This document shows, piece after piece, positions 28,804 through 39,500 of a stretch of 64,000 nt of DNA. Position numbers and translations under genes: made by a program. This DNA is from Arthrinium phaeospermum (lineage: Eukaryota > Ascomycota > Sordariomycetes > Amphisphaeriales > Apiosporaceae): positions 1-64,000 of the forward strand of contig QYRS01000007.1 in assembly GCA_006503535.1 (NCBI GenBank), given 5' to 3'. A model generated the notes under the pieces. That model was given only the letters and a program-made list of their open reading frames with translations, did not search any database and was not told where the DNA came from. Numbering within the stretch: position 1 is the stretch's first letter; the number at the start of each line of letters is the position of its first letter.

Positions 28804-30314
28804 GGTGGTTGATGGCGTAGAGATAGAGTGGGAGGGAATTCAATGAAGTTGAGAAACCTGGAAGTAGACGTTGCCAGGTTGCTGTGTCTTTGGGTGATAT
28901 GGTGCAAATTGCAAATCCAAACCAAACAGGTGATGGGGTGAGTTGTGTGTGTGTGGCGGAAGTTGCAAGCAATAGGTAGGTGCATGTGGGTAGTACACCA
29001 TCTGATTGGGTCGGATTGTCGAGGCAGGCAGGACTATTCGATTCTGCTTCCACTTTATTTGAATGGAGTGTATGAGTCAACCAATCTGACAGACATGCAC
29101 GTACCGTGCTGTGCGTAAGGAGTGCTGCCTATCAAACGCCTTTGTGTCAAGTCTTAACCCCCAAGCCAACGGAAAAAGGAGCCTCTTGCAAGGAGACCTT
29201 GAATCAGGACTTGAATGACTAAATCTTTTCCCTTTGAACGAAGTCGCAGGCAAAGGCGGTGGAGTCGATGATGCTATCTGGGTATCAAGTTCTCGAGTTA
29301 TATCACCTAGCTGTTTATCGATAACGGAATCATCCCCACTGTAAGCTGCTTTTGGAGGGGCATTTGCATCCGCCCGCTACCTAGGTAGGTACCTTATTAT
29401 GTACTGCGAGCACGGCTGGTAGCAGCAGCAGGAGGCCATCAGACGCCTGCATTCCATGTCCATTACAAGACACATGCCTTGTGCTGCTCTGATCCGATAC
29501 CCAGTACACTGGATGCGTACACCATATATATGTTCCTTATCAACTGGTTGATTTTGGACAAGTCGAGTTTTGCGTAGGATCGCCCCAGATGCCAATCATT
29601 GATTCATTGGGCGTGGGCTCCACATGGCTGTGCTTCTCGTCGATCTGGCGTCACAAGGCCCCGGCATCCGGCTTCCCCAACTTACCTGGCAGGTGACTGG
29701 ACTTGAGCGTCGGTCATTGTCCAGGAAACCCAACTTTTGCCAAATCGCGATCAAATCTCTACGTCAAACAAATTTCCCATGAGACTGTCAGTACTCTTCA
29801 ATACTCACAGAGACTCTTCTCTTTTCCTCCCACAGGCTCAAGCTGCCCTGGACAGGAAGGCGTTCAACGGACACCGCACAAGGACTCTGTAGTACATCCA
29901 TCACCACCACCAGCCTTATAGCGGGCAGGTACCTTACTACCTCTGGCAAGTAGGTAGGTACCCTCTTACTCTCCTGCTACCCGCGTTGATGATCCGCCCA
30001 GCGGTGCCGTAAGTGGCCGCCTCCAACAAGCTGGTCACCCATCACACCTGCTTCCAACATCTACAAATTGTCCATGCCCACTTGCTTGAAACTGGAGACA
30101 TCTCCACGCCCTCGCATACTCCAGAACAGAGTCGTATTAAGCGCTGCCATTCCGTATCCTGTCGCCCGGACGACTCTCCGCCCAACTGTACTAAATAACG
30201 AGCAACGTCACTTAGGCGGCTTCCCTCCATCCAAGGCATACATACCATCGTCGTCCCTGTCCCCCGATTCCATTTCTCTGGCCATCAATCAGCTTGAATA
30301 TATTGATCTCGACT
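28804..30314. other. Divergent intergenic region SQS1 / ATG4 with TACCTAGGTA motifs
   Basis: This is a 1.5-kb gap. It carries two clusters of TACCTA/TAGGTA repeats at 29,378-29,396 and 29,927-29,962, of which TACCTAGGTA is a perfect 10-bp palindrome. I could not identify a gene in it. Confidence 0.6.
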
Positions 30315-31878
30315 ATGGACAGCACTCTGGAAGTTGGACGTCGGATCGTGCAGATGTTTTGGGACCCCGAACCAACCAACGATGTAGTGAAAGACCAACC
30401 GGTATGGTGCCTGGGGACGTCTTATCGACTCAACAACAGCCCCAACACAACGAGCAGCGCCAGTGTTCAAAACCAAACCTCCCCCTCCACCTCCACCTCC
30501 CCGAACCCGACAGTGCCGCTACCAGCGAATTCCGAGCTGCCTTCAGGCGACGCGGCGGCCGGAAAACCGCCCGTAGAGACCCCCGTCAAGCTCCCCGAGA
30601 CGCCTCCCTACTCGGCATCGAGCAGTCTCGATTCGTCGCTCGCCTACGATGAAGCTCCCTTGGACGGAGGCTGGCCACCCGCGTTTCTCGACGACTTCGA
30701 ATCCCGCCTATGGATGACGTATCGGTCCGAGTTTGAGCCCATCGCCAAGTCACACGACCCGAAGGCTCTGGCCGCCCTCTCGTTCTCGATGCGCATCAAG
30801 GCCCAGCTCTCCGACGCGACAGGCTTCGCCTCGGATAGCGGATGGGGGTGCATGATCAGGTCGGGCCAAAGTCTGCTCGCAAATGCCATGGCCATCCAGC
30901 GGCTGGGACGCGGTACGTCACGCCACGTTAGCGCGCAGCATGCAATCATGTGGACGGTGCTGACACGGATTAATAGACTGGCGGACCAAGACTCGAGACG
31001 TCGAAGAAAAGGAAATCGTCAAGCTTTTCGCAGACGATGCCAGAGCGCCATATTCCTTGCACAACTTCGTGCGTCATGGCGCTACAGCCTGTGGGAAATA
31101 CCCGGGCGAATGGTTCGGCCCTTCGGCCACCGCCAGGTGCATCCAGTGCGTGCTTCCCATCCGGGTCTCTCGTGGCAGATCCGTTTGCAGCTGACTTGAG
31201 AACTGCTAGAGCCTTGACGAACGAGAACGAGTCCAGCCTGCGCGTGTATTCGACGGGCGACGGCCCTGACGTTTATGAGGATAAGTTTATGAAGATTGCG
31301 AAGCCCGACGGCGAGACTTTCCACCCCACGGTTGTGTTAGTAGGCACACGACTAGGCATAGATAAGATTACGCCGGTCTATTGGGAGGCACTGGTCGCAT
31401 CACTACAGATGCCGCAGTCAATAGGGATCGCAGGGTGAGTTTTAAGGGGAGATGCTACGTGGTGCACCTGGTTGTTCGCTAACAGTACTGGTACAGCGGC
31501 CGTCCATCGTCTTCTCACTACTTTATTGGGGTCCAAGGACTATACTTCTTCTATCTAGACCCGCACTTCACCAGACCCGCTCTACCATACCATGAAGACG
31601 CCAGCGACTATACCCGGGAAGAAGTGGATACCTGCCATACGCGCAAACTTCGTCGACTTCACATCAAGGAGATGGACCCTAGCATGCTAATCGGCTTCTT
31701 GATCCGGGATGAGCAGGATTGGCAAGATTGGAGGCGAAGCGTGAAGCATGTGCAGGGCAAGTCCATCATCCATGTTTCGGATCATGATCCAGTAGCCCAG
31801 GCAGGTGAGCAAGACAGCGCTATCAGTCAGGTTGAGGCCATGAGCGATGATGACGAAGACGCGATCGTGGGTTCCTAA
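30315..31878 (+). CDS. ATG4: Cysteine protease ATG4 (autophagy)
   Basis: Atg4 trims the C-terminus of Atg8 before its lipidation and later releases Atg8 from membranes. Exons 30315-30912, 30977-31145, 31210-31434, 31497-31878 give 457 aa. The catalytic Cys179 lies in [12 protein letters not shown]. Asp352 and His354 are in the YLDPHFTRP block that supplies the rest of the triad. Other family blocks are [20 protein letters not shown] and [10 protein letters not shown] roughly 60-residue Ser/Thr/Pro-rich insert (about residues 42-105) sits between the start and the protease core. Three GT-AG introns of 62-64 bp are placed by the conserved junctions WRTK, CIQ|ALTNE and [13 protein letters not shown]. 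Confidence 0.96.
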
Positions 31879-32265
31879 GGGCCTCAGAATGATGGTGGTT
31901 GCGGTTTGCTTTTGGGGGGAGGGTGTATACGGCGTTGACGTTGGCGTCTGATTGCTATATCTTCAGGGGAACTACGTCACATCCAGGATAATCGACATGG
32001 ATGCTCATGACTGGATAGCCAATCTTAAGATATATCCAGTATTGCACATAAACAATTTATCTGGGGCCGTCGGGCAGTGCTATCGCTATAGGCGATTTCA
32101 GATTACTTGTACCTGTCGGGCCCAAGATGACGTGAAGATGAAGCCTGTGAGCTGGCTTCACCCCCTTTTCAAACGTGCTGCTGCCTTCGACTCGGGACAG
32201 AAGTTATACTGAAGAAATTGCGATAACTGCTGCACTGTTGGTATCGACCTAAGCAGGCACAACCC
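31879..32265. other. Convergent 3' region ATG4 / JJJ1
   Basis: About 390 bp between two facing genes. No feature seen beyond the expected 3' untranslated regions. Confidence 0.5.
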
Positions 32266-34064
32266 TCAACGCTTCTTCCTGCCTGATTTCGAGGGCTTGC
32301 TGGCGGTTTTGACTTGAGATGGTGGTGCCGCATGCCCCGAGTCTTTCAGGTGGGAGAATAATTTCGTTTTGGAGCCGAACGCTTCGTTGCACACCATGCA
32401 TTGATGCTACAAGGTGGCCTGTCAGTTAGAGTTTTGTAGACTGCTGTGTATATCCTGAACTTACTGCTGCTCCTTGCTGCTCTAAAGCAACTTGCTTGGC
32501 AGCTTTCTTTTCCCGCTTTGCCCTGGCTTTGCCCAGTTTCTTTGTAGCAGTGGCGGTGGCATCAAGTGACAAATCTCCCGCTTGGTTTGACAACCCATTC
32601 ACTTCAGCATCCAGGGGAGCACTAGGCTCCGCACCTGAAGCCAGCCGTTCCTCGACAGCGGCCCTGGGTGCGTAGTCGTCGTCGTCGTCGCCTTCTTCAC
32701 TATTACTTCCCGGTATCGCCACCGCAGGAGTGTCAGGAGAGGTTTTCGTTCCGGGTAGGCCCGAACCTGTTGTGGGCGGTATTTGTGCGTCGTCTGCATC
32801 AGTGTCGGCATGCTCTTCGTTATGTTCGCCATCCTCTCCCTCCTCATCCTCCTCGTCCTCCTCAACCTCCTCCGAAACTGGCGCTGTATGCTGAGTGGAT
32901 GTGGGAGGGGTATCAAGCTCCAACCCAGCATTCTCCTTTTTCATTTCTCTCCGCAACTGCTGCACAGCCTTGATATGTTTCTTGCTCCTCTCATGAGCCT
33001 CGAACTGCTTCTCCGTTTTGAAGATCTTGTTGCACACGACACACTCGATGTGCTCAACCTCGGACTCTTCCTCGCTCTCCGTAAACTCGCCTTCGAGCCC
33101 GTCATTATCGTCTCGCGACTGGGCCCAGTCGGGGACTACATACTCGGATATCTTCTCCTGGTACGCCGCCCGCGACCGTGCAGCCTGCGCCGCCGACGCA
33201 TCTCGTAGGACTTTCTGCCGCTCTGCCTCGGTCTGCGTGTTGGGTATGTACCGGGGGTCTCGCTTCCGGACGAAGGCCACCATGGACCGCACGGTTTCGT
33301 TGAACTCTTGGACCGCATCCTCTCTCGCCTTCTTGTTCTCCTTCTCCATCAAGCGCCGTACTCGACGGTCGGGGGCGTCAGAGAGGCGCCATTTGTCCTT
33401 CCAGCTGAAGCTTTTACGCGTCGCGAAGTTGGACCAGGCGCTATAGAAGGGCTTGGCGACGGCGTCGTAATCGTCGTTGGCCCTCCCGAACGAGGGGTAC
33501 TCGACAATGGGCAGGCCATCCCACTCGCAAGCCGCGATCTCTTGTTGGGCGAGGGAGTCGAAGGTCTCCTGCAAAATGCCGAAGAAGCCGTCGGGGGCAT
33601 CGGTGAAGGGGACGGAGGAGTTGAACTTGCGGATCAGGCTATACAGCTCCTCGGTCGTGGTCATGCGCACGTTGTAGTACTCCGGGGTGGCGCCTTCGGC
33701 GGCGGGATCGTCGCCGCGCAGGATGGCATCACGGTGCGAGTCGTACCAAGCTCGCTCTTGGGGGTCGGATAAGACTTCGTAGGCAGACTGGACTTCGGCA
33801 AACTTCTTGGTGGCGTTTTCGACGTCGCCATAGTTCCGGTCCGGGTGCAGCTCGAGGGCCTTCTTCCTATACGCCTTCTTGATCCTTTAAGGGGCGGCGG
33901 CATGTGGTGTCAGTGATGAGCCCGTCTGTTTCTGTCTGGGTGTGGGGTGCATACTCGTCGTCTGTGGCAAGCCGATCTACGCCCAGGAGTTCATAGTAAT
34001 CGACTTTTTTGGGCTCGGCACTGGCAGTTGCCGAGCCTCTCTCGGTGGACGGCCCAGCGCCCAT
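32266..34064 (-). CDS. JJJ1: J-domain and C2H2 zinc-finger co-chaperone, JJJ1/DNAJC21 type
   Basis: Jjj1 stimulates Hsp70 on cytoplasmic pre-60S ribosomes and helps release the export factor Arx1 together with Rei1. Exons on the minus strand: 34064-33955, 33884-32465, 32406-32266; 556 aa. The J domain spans about residues 20-90 with His50-Pro51-Asp52, interrupted by the first intron. A C2H2 finger, [24 protein letters not shown], sits mid-protein, followed by a long acidic region. The last small exon adds a second finger ([20 protein letters not shown]) and a basic tail ending GRKKR. Without that exon the protein would end artificially shortly after the donor site; the GTAAGT...TTGTAG intron of 58 bp restores the family's C-terminus. 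Confidence 0.93.
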
Positions 34065-35215
34065 TTCTACGTGGTCTAGGATTTCGATATAACGAAGCGG
34101 GCGGTTACAGATCGCGGGGTCGTGAAGTAGATGGACAAAGGGGAATTTTGGAAACAGGTGGGGTAATTTTGCTCGCTCATGTGCAATGAATGTATTATGC
34201 GTGAGGTATGTATAGAACGGGGGTTACCAATTACCTGTAATCAATCACATATTATATTCAATCGTTTTTTGGACAGTAATTATGAGGTAGGCATTTTCAG
34301 TAGCAGTACCTTCCAGTAGTATTATTAACAATCTTGCATGGAACAAATATGTCAATTTGATATGATGGATGCTGAATCATCGCAATTGTCAACCTATGTA
34401 TGTACTCCGTACGAGTTCCCCACATTGATATACATAATGTACAGTACACGTGCAGTTACATAGTTGCTTTCCCCAAGTACCTCAATACCTTCAGCTGCGT
34501 ACCGCAGGGCGCGGCTTCTTGTTGGCCGCCGCTGACGAAAAAATAGTTATTTTTTCTCAGCCCGGCCTGATGTTTGGATGAGCCATCACTTTTGCGGTTG
34601 CATCTGCTTAACCCCATGCACGCAATGGCGGCAGTTGACGTTGAATGCTACCTTTTGCTGCACTTTCAGGTGTCCATGGCAGGTGCTCGCGTGAGGGGCT
34701 ACCCAAACTAGGATCCATTAGACTGGGATTCGTCCCATTTTTATTTTCCTTCTCGATTTCTCTCTCTCTCTCTCTCTGGAATTGGAAGTGACTTCGGGGG
34801 GACTAGCAAGCAAGGTTAGTTAGTAGTTGGGTTGGTTTTCATGGGAAATCCCGTCTTCCATTCTTCCCTCCGTCTTCCATTCTTCCCTCCGTCTTCCATT
34901 CTTCCCTCCGTCTTCCATTCTTCCCTCCGTCTCGGATTCCCACGAGGCCTTCTGCCTTTTGGTCCACCGCTGTTCACTCGATATTCTTACCTTCATACAT
35001 ACATACCTACTTAAAAAAAAAAAACCTACCTGGCCTTGGACAGAGAAACTCTATGTATGCCTGTCACCCGCCCCTCGCCTAATCCAGTCTTGATGACATA
35101 TCTATGGCCTTCCGGAAGGAACGAGCCCGCTTTTGCCCCATAGTGGATGAACTCACCGCGCAACCCCTTCCCTGCTACACATCTTCCGCCATACCGCTCC
35201 GTCTATGCTATCGCC
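34065..35215. promoter_or_regulatory. Divergent intergenic region JJJ1 / SPX-RING gene
   Basis: This 1.15-kb region holds a CT microsatellite (about 34,758-34,777), a 19-bp minisatellite (listed separately) and a poly-A run near 35,013. The SPX-RING leader is strongly pyrimidine-rich. No gene is seen. Confidence 0.55.
34853..34928. repeat. Four perfect tandem copies of a 19-bp pyrimidine-rich unit
   Basis: The unit GTCTTCCATTCTTCCCTCC is repeated four times without a mismatch, about 290 bp upstream of the SPX-RING start. Perfect identity points to recent expansion. Confidence 0.95.
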
Positions 35216-35219
35216 ATGA
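35205..35219 (+). promoter_or_regulatory. Minimal upstream ORF overlapping the SPX-RING start codon
   Basis: An ATG at 35,205 opens a four-codon frame (Met-Leu-Ser-Pro) whose TGA (35,217-35,219) overlaps the main ATG at 35,216 as ATGA. If the transcript starts upstream, this overlap could couple termination and re-initiation. Confidence 0.5.
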
Positions 35220-36646
35220 AGTTCGCACAGGAGTTCAAGAAGGCGCTTCAGCGTGAAGGTGGGTTCACATCACTCGAGCGCACCCTCATGCCCAGATCGC
35301 CCTGTTGACCCCCTGGTTTCCTAGGTTTCCCTCAGCGCTGGATTGATTCCGCCATACCCTATGGCCAGCTGAAGAAGTGCCTGAAGAAGGTCACCCGAGA
35401 GCTCGAGACCATCGGCCTTGACAAGGACACACTGGCCCAACTTGCCTCGAGTCAAACATCCGCCGGCGATCTTGGCTTCCACTACGACCTCGACGGGGAA
35501 CCCTGCAACTCCAAACACTTGCGACCGAGGTTGACCATCTTCGTGCACTTGAAGGACGGCGTCGTCGTCGATGCGAAGCTGTCGCCCGCCACAAGAGACT
35601 TTTTGGAAAAGGTGGCGTCAGGAAGGGCCGAGCAGCAAGCCCAACCTACCTCATCCCCCGACGTCGAGCATGAATCTAGTGCCTCGGACGACAACGATGC
35701 GCCGATGAGCGATAACGACTGCCCGTCCGCAACATCTTGCCCTGTGCGCCAAGTGGAGATCCCACTCGTCTTTGATGGCGAGTTCTTCGATATACTCCAG
35801 AATGATGTCTTTGAGCTCGATACGCTTCAAGGGGAAGAAGCAGAGAGGCTGAAGGGGGAGATAGCGAACCTGGGACGGACCATGACACGGACGACGAGGC
35901 CGGCGAACGGGAAGAAGGCCAGAGACGATCTAGCCAGGTGGCGGGAGATTTTCGAACTGTATCTCGACGCACGCATCTTTTTTTCCACGAGGGAATCGGA
36001 TCACGGTGCAAGAACGGCGGCGCATGCCCTGAAGCAACTGCAATGGTTCCAACAAGAGGTCCTCCAGCGGAAACACGTGCAAAGCCTCAAGCTTTCGGCC
36101 AGCCGAGAGGCCTTCACCATGTTTCTGAACCTGAACGCCATGCTGCTGCAGAACCTCAAGTTCCAGGAGATCAACCAGCTTGCCGTGACAAAGATCCTCA
36201 AAAAATTCGACAAGCGGACCTCCCTCGGCGTGGCCAAGACTTTCCCCGTGGCCGTCCATTCGGAGCGACTGTTGGCTGGCAGCGTGGCCCGGGATCTATG
36301 TGCCCAAGTATCCAGCGAGGTCATCGCTACCGTCCCGCAGCTCGACGACTATCTGTGCCCCATCTGTTTTGCCGTGGCATACTGGCCCATCCGACTGCAG
36401 TGTGAGCACGTCTTCTGCAGCCGCTGCCTGGTCAAGATGCAGCGGAAGAGCGAGAGGTTCTGCCCCCTGTGCCGCGGGGATGTCGTCATGCGTGCTGGCC
36501 TGGACAATTTCGACAAGGCGCGTGCGGCGTTTCTGCGAGAATACTTCCCCAAAGAGGTCAAGGAGAAGGTGAAAGCTAACGAGCTGGAGCGTGGCAAGGA
36601 GATTTTCGGACCGGACTATACAGACGGTCCTTGTTGCGTCATGTAG
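35216..36646 (+). CDS. SPX-like and RING finger protein with C-terminal CaaX box
   Basis: A likely E3 ubiquitin ligase. Exons 35216-35258 and 35325-36646 give 454 aa. The N-terminus (MKFAQEFKKALQREGFPQRW, then IPYGQLKKCLKKV) has the layout of an SPX domain, which in other proteins senses inositol pyrophosphates and phosphate status; its rest extends to about residue 300 with a Ser/Asp-rich insert at about 110-140. A C3HC4 RING follows: Cys359, Cys362, Cys374, His376, Cys379, Cys382, Cys394, Cys397. The protein ends Cys-Cys-Val-Met, a CaaX-type prenylation signal that would tether it to a membrane. Fungal relatives are usually named 'RING-14 protein'. Target and pathway are not known from sequence. 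Confidence 0.85.
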
Positions 36647-36925
36647 TATGATGGGGAGCAAGGGTGCTGCTTGGCGATACAACAACCATCTTAATCGATG
36701 GAGACCAGGTATAAGTTCAGCGAGGCGCTGTTCAGGATGGAGGCTTTTTTTTTCGTTTCAGGCAACAAGAGATACCCCGAATGTGCTACACATTCAGCGC
36801 TTCACACTAGCAATGTCCGATTTGCATTATGCATGTGTTTTATGTCATTCATGTCTGCTTCTTATTACTGGCCAGGCAGCTTGGGGCCGCATAGTTGATA
36901 TGCTACCTGCGTGATCGATCATGCG

Positions 36926-38899
36926 CTATTTTGCTTCCGCTGTTACCTCTTCAGTCGCCTTCAACGCTTTAGTAAATACCGACTTCAACAACTCCGTCTC
37001 TTCTAGTCCCACGCTGACTCGCACAAGGCTCGGGTCAACGCCGTAGCTGGCTGCCCAGTCCAACTCCTGGTAATGGGCCAGGAGGACGTAGGGTGAGGTG
37101 AGCGTAAAGTTGGTGCCGAGGCTGGGCCCCTTTGCCGTGTCCAGGGCGTCGTAGAAGGCGATGGCCTGTTCCTGGTTCTTGAGCGTACACGACAGGAGAC
37201 CGCCGTAGCCGCCATGGGGTGTCTTGCATGCCTCGTAGTTGGGCCTCGAGTCGTTGAGCTTGGGGTAGTAGACGTTCAGCACGTTCGGGTGCGCTACCAG
37301 CACCTCACATATAGCCTCGGCGTTGGTGTTGACCCGGTCGATTCTCGTTTTGAAGTCGCGACTGTTGCGCTCCATGAACATGACATCCTCGGCCCAGTAG
37401 TTCCTCTCCTCGAAAGTCTCGTCCAGGACCTGCTTGAGGGAGCCGTAGTATCTGCTGCCGGGGTTCAACACCAGACCTCCGCCCATGACATTGCAGTCGC
37501 CCGAGAAGATCTTGGTCAGACTGCTCACGACGATGTCGGCATACGGCAGAACATTGACGTTGACAAAGGTGCCGATGGTCTCGTCTATGACGACAGCAAA
37601 GTCGTACTCGTCTGCCAACCTGCGTACCCTGATGAGATCAGGGCAGGCAAGTAGGGGGTTGCCAGGGAATTCGCAGAACAGGGCGAGAAACCTGGTGCCA
37701 CTCTTCAGTTGCTCTTCCAGGTTGTCCAGGTCAGCGGCGGATGCGCGCCCGTAGAAGACAGCGCCCGGGCCGAACTTCTGGAGGATCTTGAGTGTGTCGA
37801 CGTATGGGAACCCGAAGTTGATGCTTTTCTGGGGCTCCCGAGCCTTCAGGAGGGTCTGGTGCGCCGTGAAGATGGCATTCATGCCGCAGGGGGTCAGATA
37901 GATGTCGTCTTCCCGGAAGTTGTTGACCCCGCGGGCTGTTGAGTCCATTGTCGGAAGCTTGGTCGTCAAGTCGACATCTCCCGACAAAACACCGGCGATG
38001 CGGCGTCTGATGGCGGACTTGGCGTTGCTGACGTATGACAGGTCCAGGTTGCGGCCGAAGCGTTCTTCAAGAAAACGGGAGCTTTCAATCGTTTCAGTGT
38101 CGCTCCCTTGGGTGGGCGATCCGTTCTTCTCACCAGCCTGACCTGCCGTTGCAGGTTGGTTGTTGCCGCTGGTGGCGTCGATGGAAGCAGGACGCTGGTA
38201 GCGGCGCGGGCCGCGGAAGACTTTGGCGTTGGGGAGGCCTGGGGATCGTGGTGCCTGGGAGGGCTCGGCGGGAACCAGCAGGCCATCCCGGAGCAGACCG
38301 TGGCAGAACTCGGCCCGTCTGCTCGAGACGCCATCGCCCGAGTGCTGCCAATACTGCTTGGCGATAGGGAAGGCATCGGGCACAAAAAAGACGGCAGAGA
38401 TGGACGGTGCGATGCTCCGTAAGACTGGCGGTACCGAGGCAGTGGCGCTCAAGACCAAGTCTACGATCTGGAGGGTTGTTTGCAGCTCCCTCGGGGCCTT
38501 TTCTTGGATGAAGCTGTGACAACGCTGGGCTGTCCTCCTGGTGGGGAACAGCATGGCCTGCTGCTGGGACTGGCCGAAGCGTGATACGATGTCGCTAGCC
38601 AGAGCCTGGATGCTCTTGTGAATGAAGAACCTAGGAGCACGAGGTGAGCTATAGGCACTGTGCAGACGTGGGCTTGGGCCTGTTGTACCTTGGGTAACCA
38701 GTGACCATCTTGTCGACGACCCATTGCTGCCCTTCCTCGTATCCCACATTTGACTTCCATGTTGGCAACGAGACACTCACGGCCTGTAGCAAAGGTTAGA
38801 GCGAGCGGCCAGACCACGTCGGCCCTGTGCTGTGGCAAGAATGCGACTTACATGGGCCGTGTCGGAAGGGATAGACTCGCCAATATCAAAGGACGGCAT
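36926..38899 (-). CDS. STR2: Cystathionine gamma-synthase
   Basis: This PLP enzyme joins an activated homoserine ester and cysteine to make cystathionine on the way to methionine. Exons on the minus strand: 38899-38852, 38783-38689, 38630-36926; 615 aa, close to yeast Str2 and longer than the roughly 400-aa bacterial enzymes. The N-terminal region starts [13 protein letters not shown], then [16 protein letters not shown] and [13 protein letters not shown] low-complexity linker (about residues 200-250) precedes the catalytic fold. The PLP lysine is Lys421 in [17 protein letters not shown]. The first two introns split the N-terminus (68 and 58 bp) and are placed by the conserved readings DTAH|AVSVSLP and GYP|RFFIHK. 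It is divergent from the amidohydrolase gene. Confidence 0.93.
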
Positions 38900-39500
38900 C
38901 CTCGCGGGTCTGGACTCTGCTGGGAATATGGCCAGGTCCCGAGCGAAGAAAGGAAGCACGCAACAAGAGCGGGCGTTGCAGAGTTAGGCGGGGCGTGAAA
39001 GTACTTGTGAACCTACCAAGCAGCTGCCTTGGTTGTTCTGTTTGGGTGGGAACAAACAACTGGTTTGCTGGGACGCGATTGTCGATGGTTTTCACGTGTG
39101 CAGGTATGTAGTCTGGCAGACCCGAAGCATCAATTGGCTCGTCCCTCCAATTGATCCAATGCTTTTTCATATAAGTAGTAGTAGTAGTAGTAGCATGTAT
39201 GTCCAGTCACACCCAGTCCAATTCAAGGGCCTCAGGGCCTGGTAGAAAGGTTTAGCGTCAATCGCCGCCGGGATCGGAGGAGAAAAATTAAAGTACGTGC
39301 CGCAATCCACGCCGTTGGCCACCGGCTGAAAATGGAATCTGGGGTAGCCGAGACGGGGATCATGATGTCAGTCCAAGCAGCGGAAATGCACTACTCAATC
39401 AAATCAAATCACGATGTACATGGGCGTGCCTACCGTATATCCCCATCACCCAAAATAAGAACAAACCATTTCTTGCTATTTAGCAGAGCCCCGTCAAGCC
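38900..39500. promoter_or_regulatory. Shared promoter region of cystathionine gamma-synthase and amidohydrolase
   Basis: This 600-bp divergent region carries a (GTA)n microsatellite at about 39,175-39,193 and a TCACGTG element (listed separately). No gene is seen. Confidence 0.5.
39092..39098. promoter_or_regulatory. TCACGTG element (Cbf1-type E-box)
   Basis: CACGTG preceded by T lies about 195 bp upstream of the cystathionine gamma-synthase start. In yeast, TCACGTG bound by Cbf1 activates sulfur amino acid genes. A single 7-mer can occur by chance. Confidence 0.3.
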
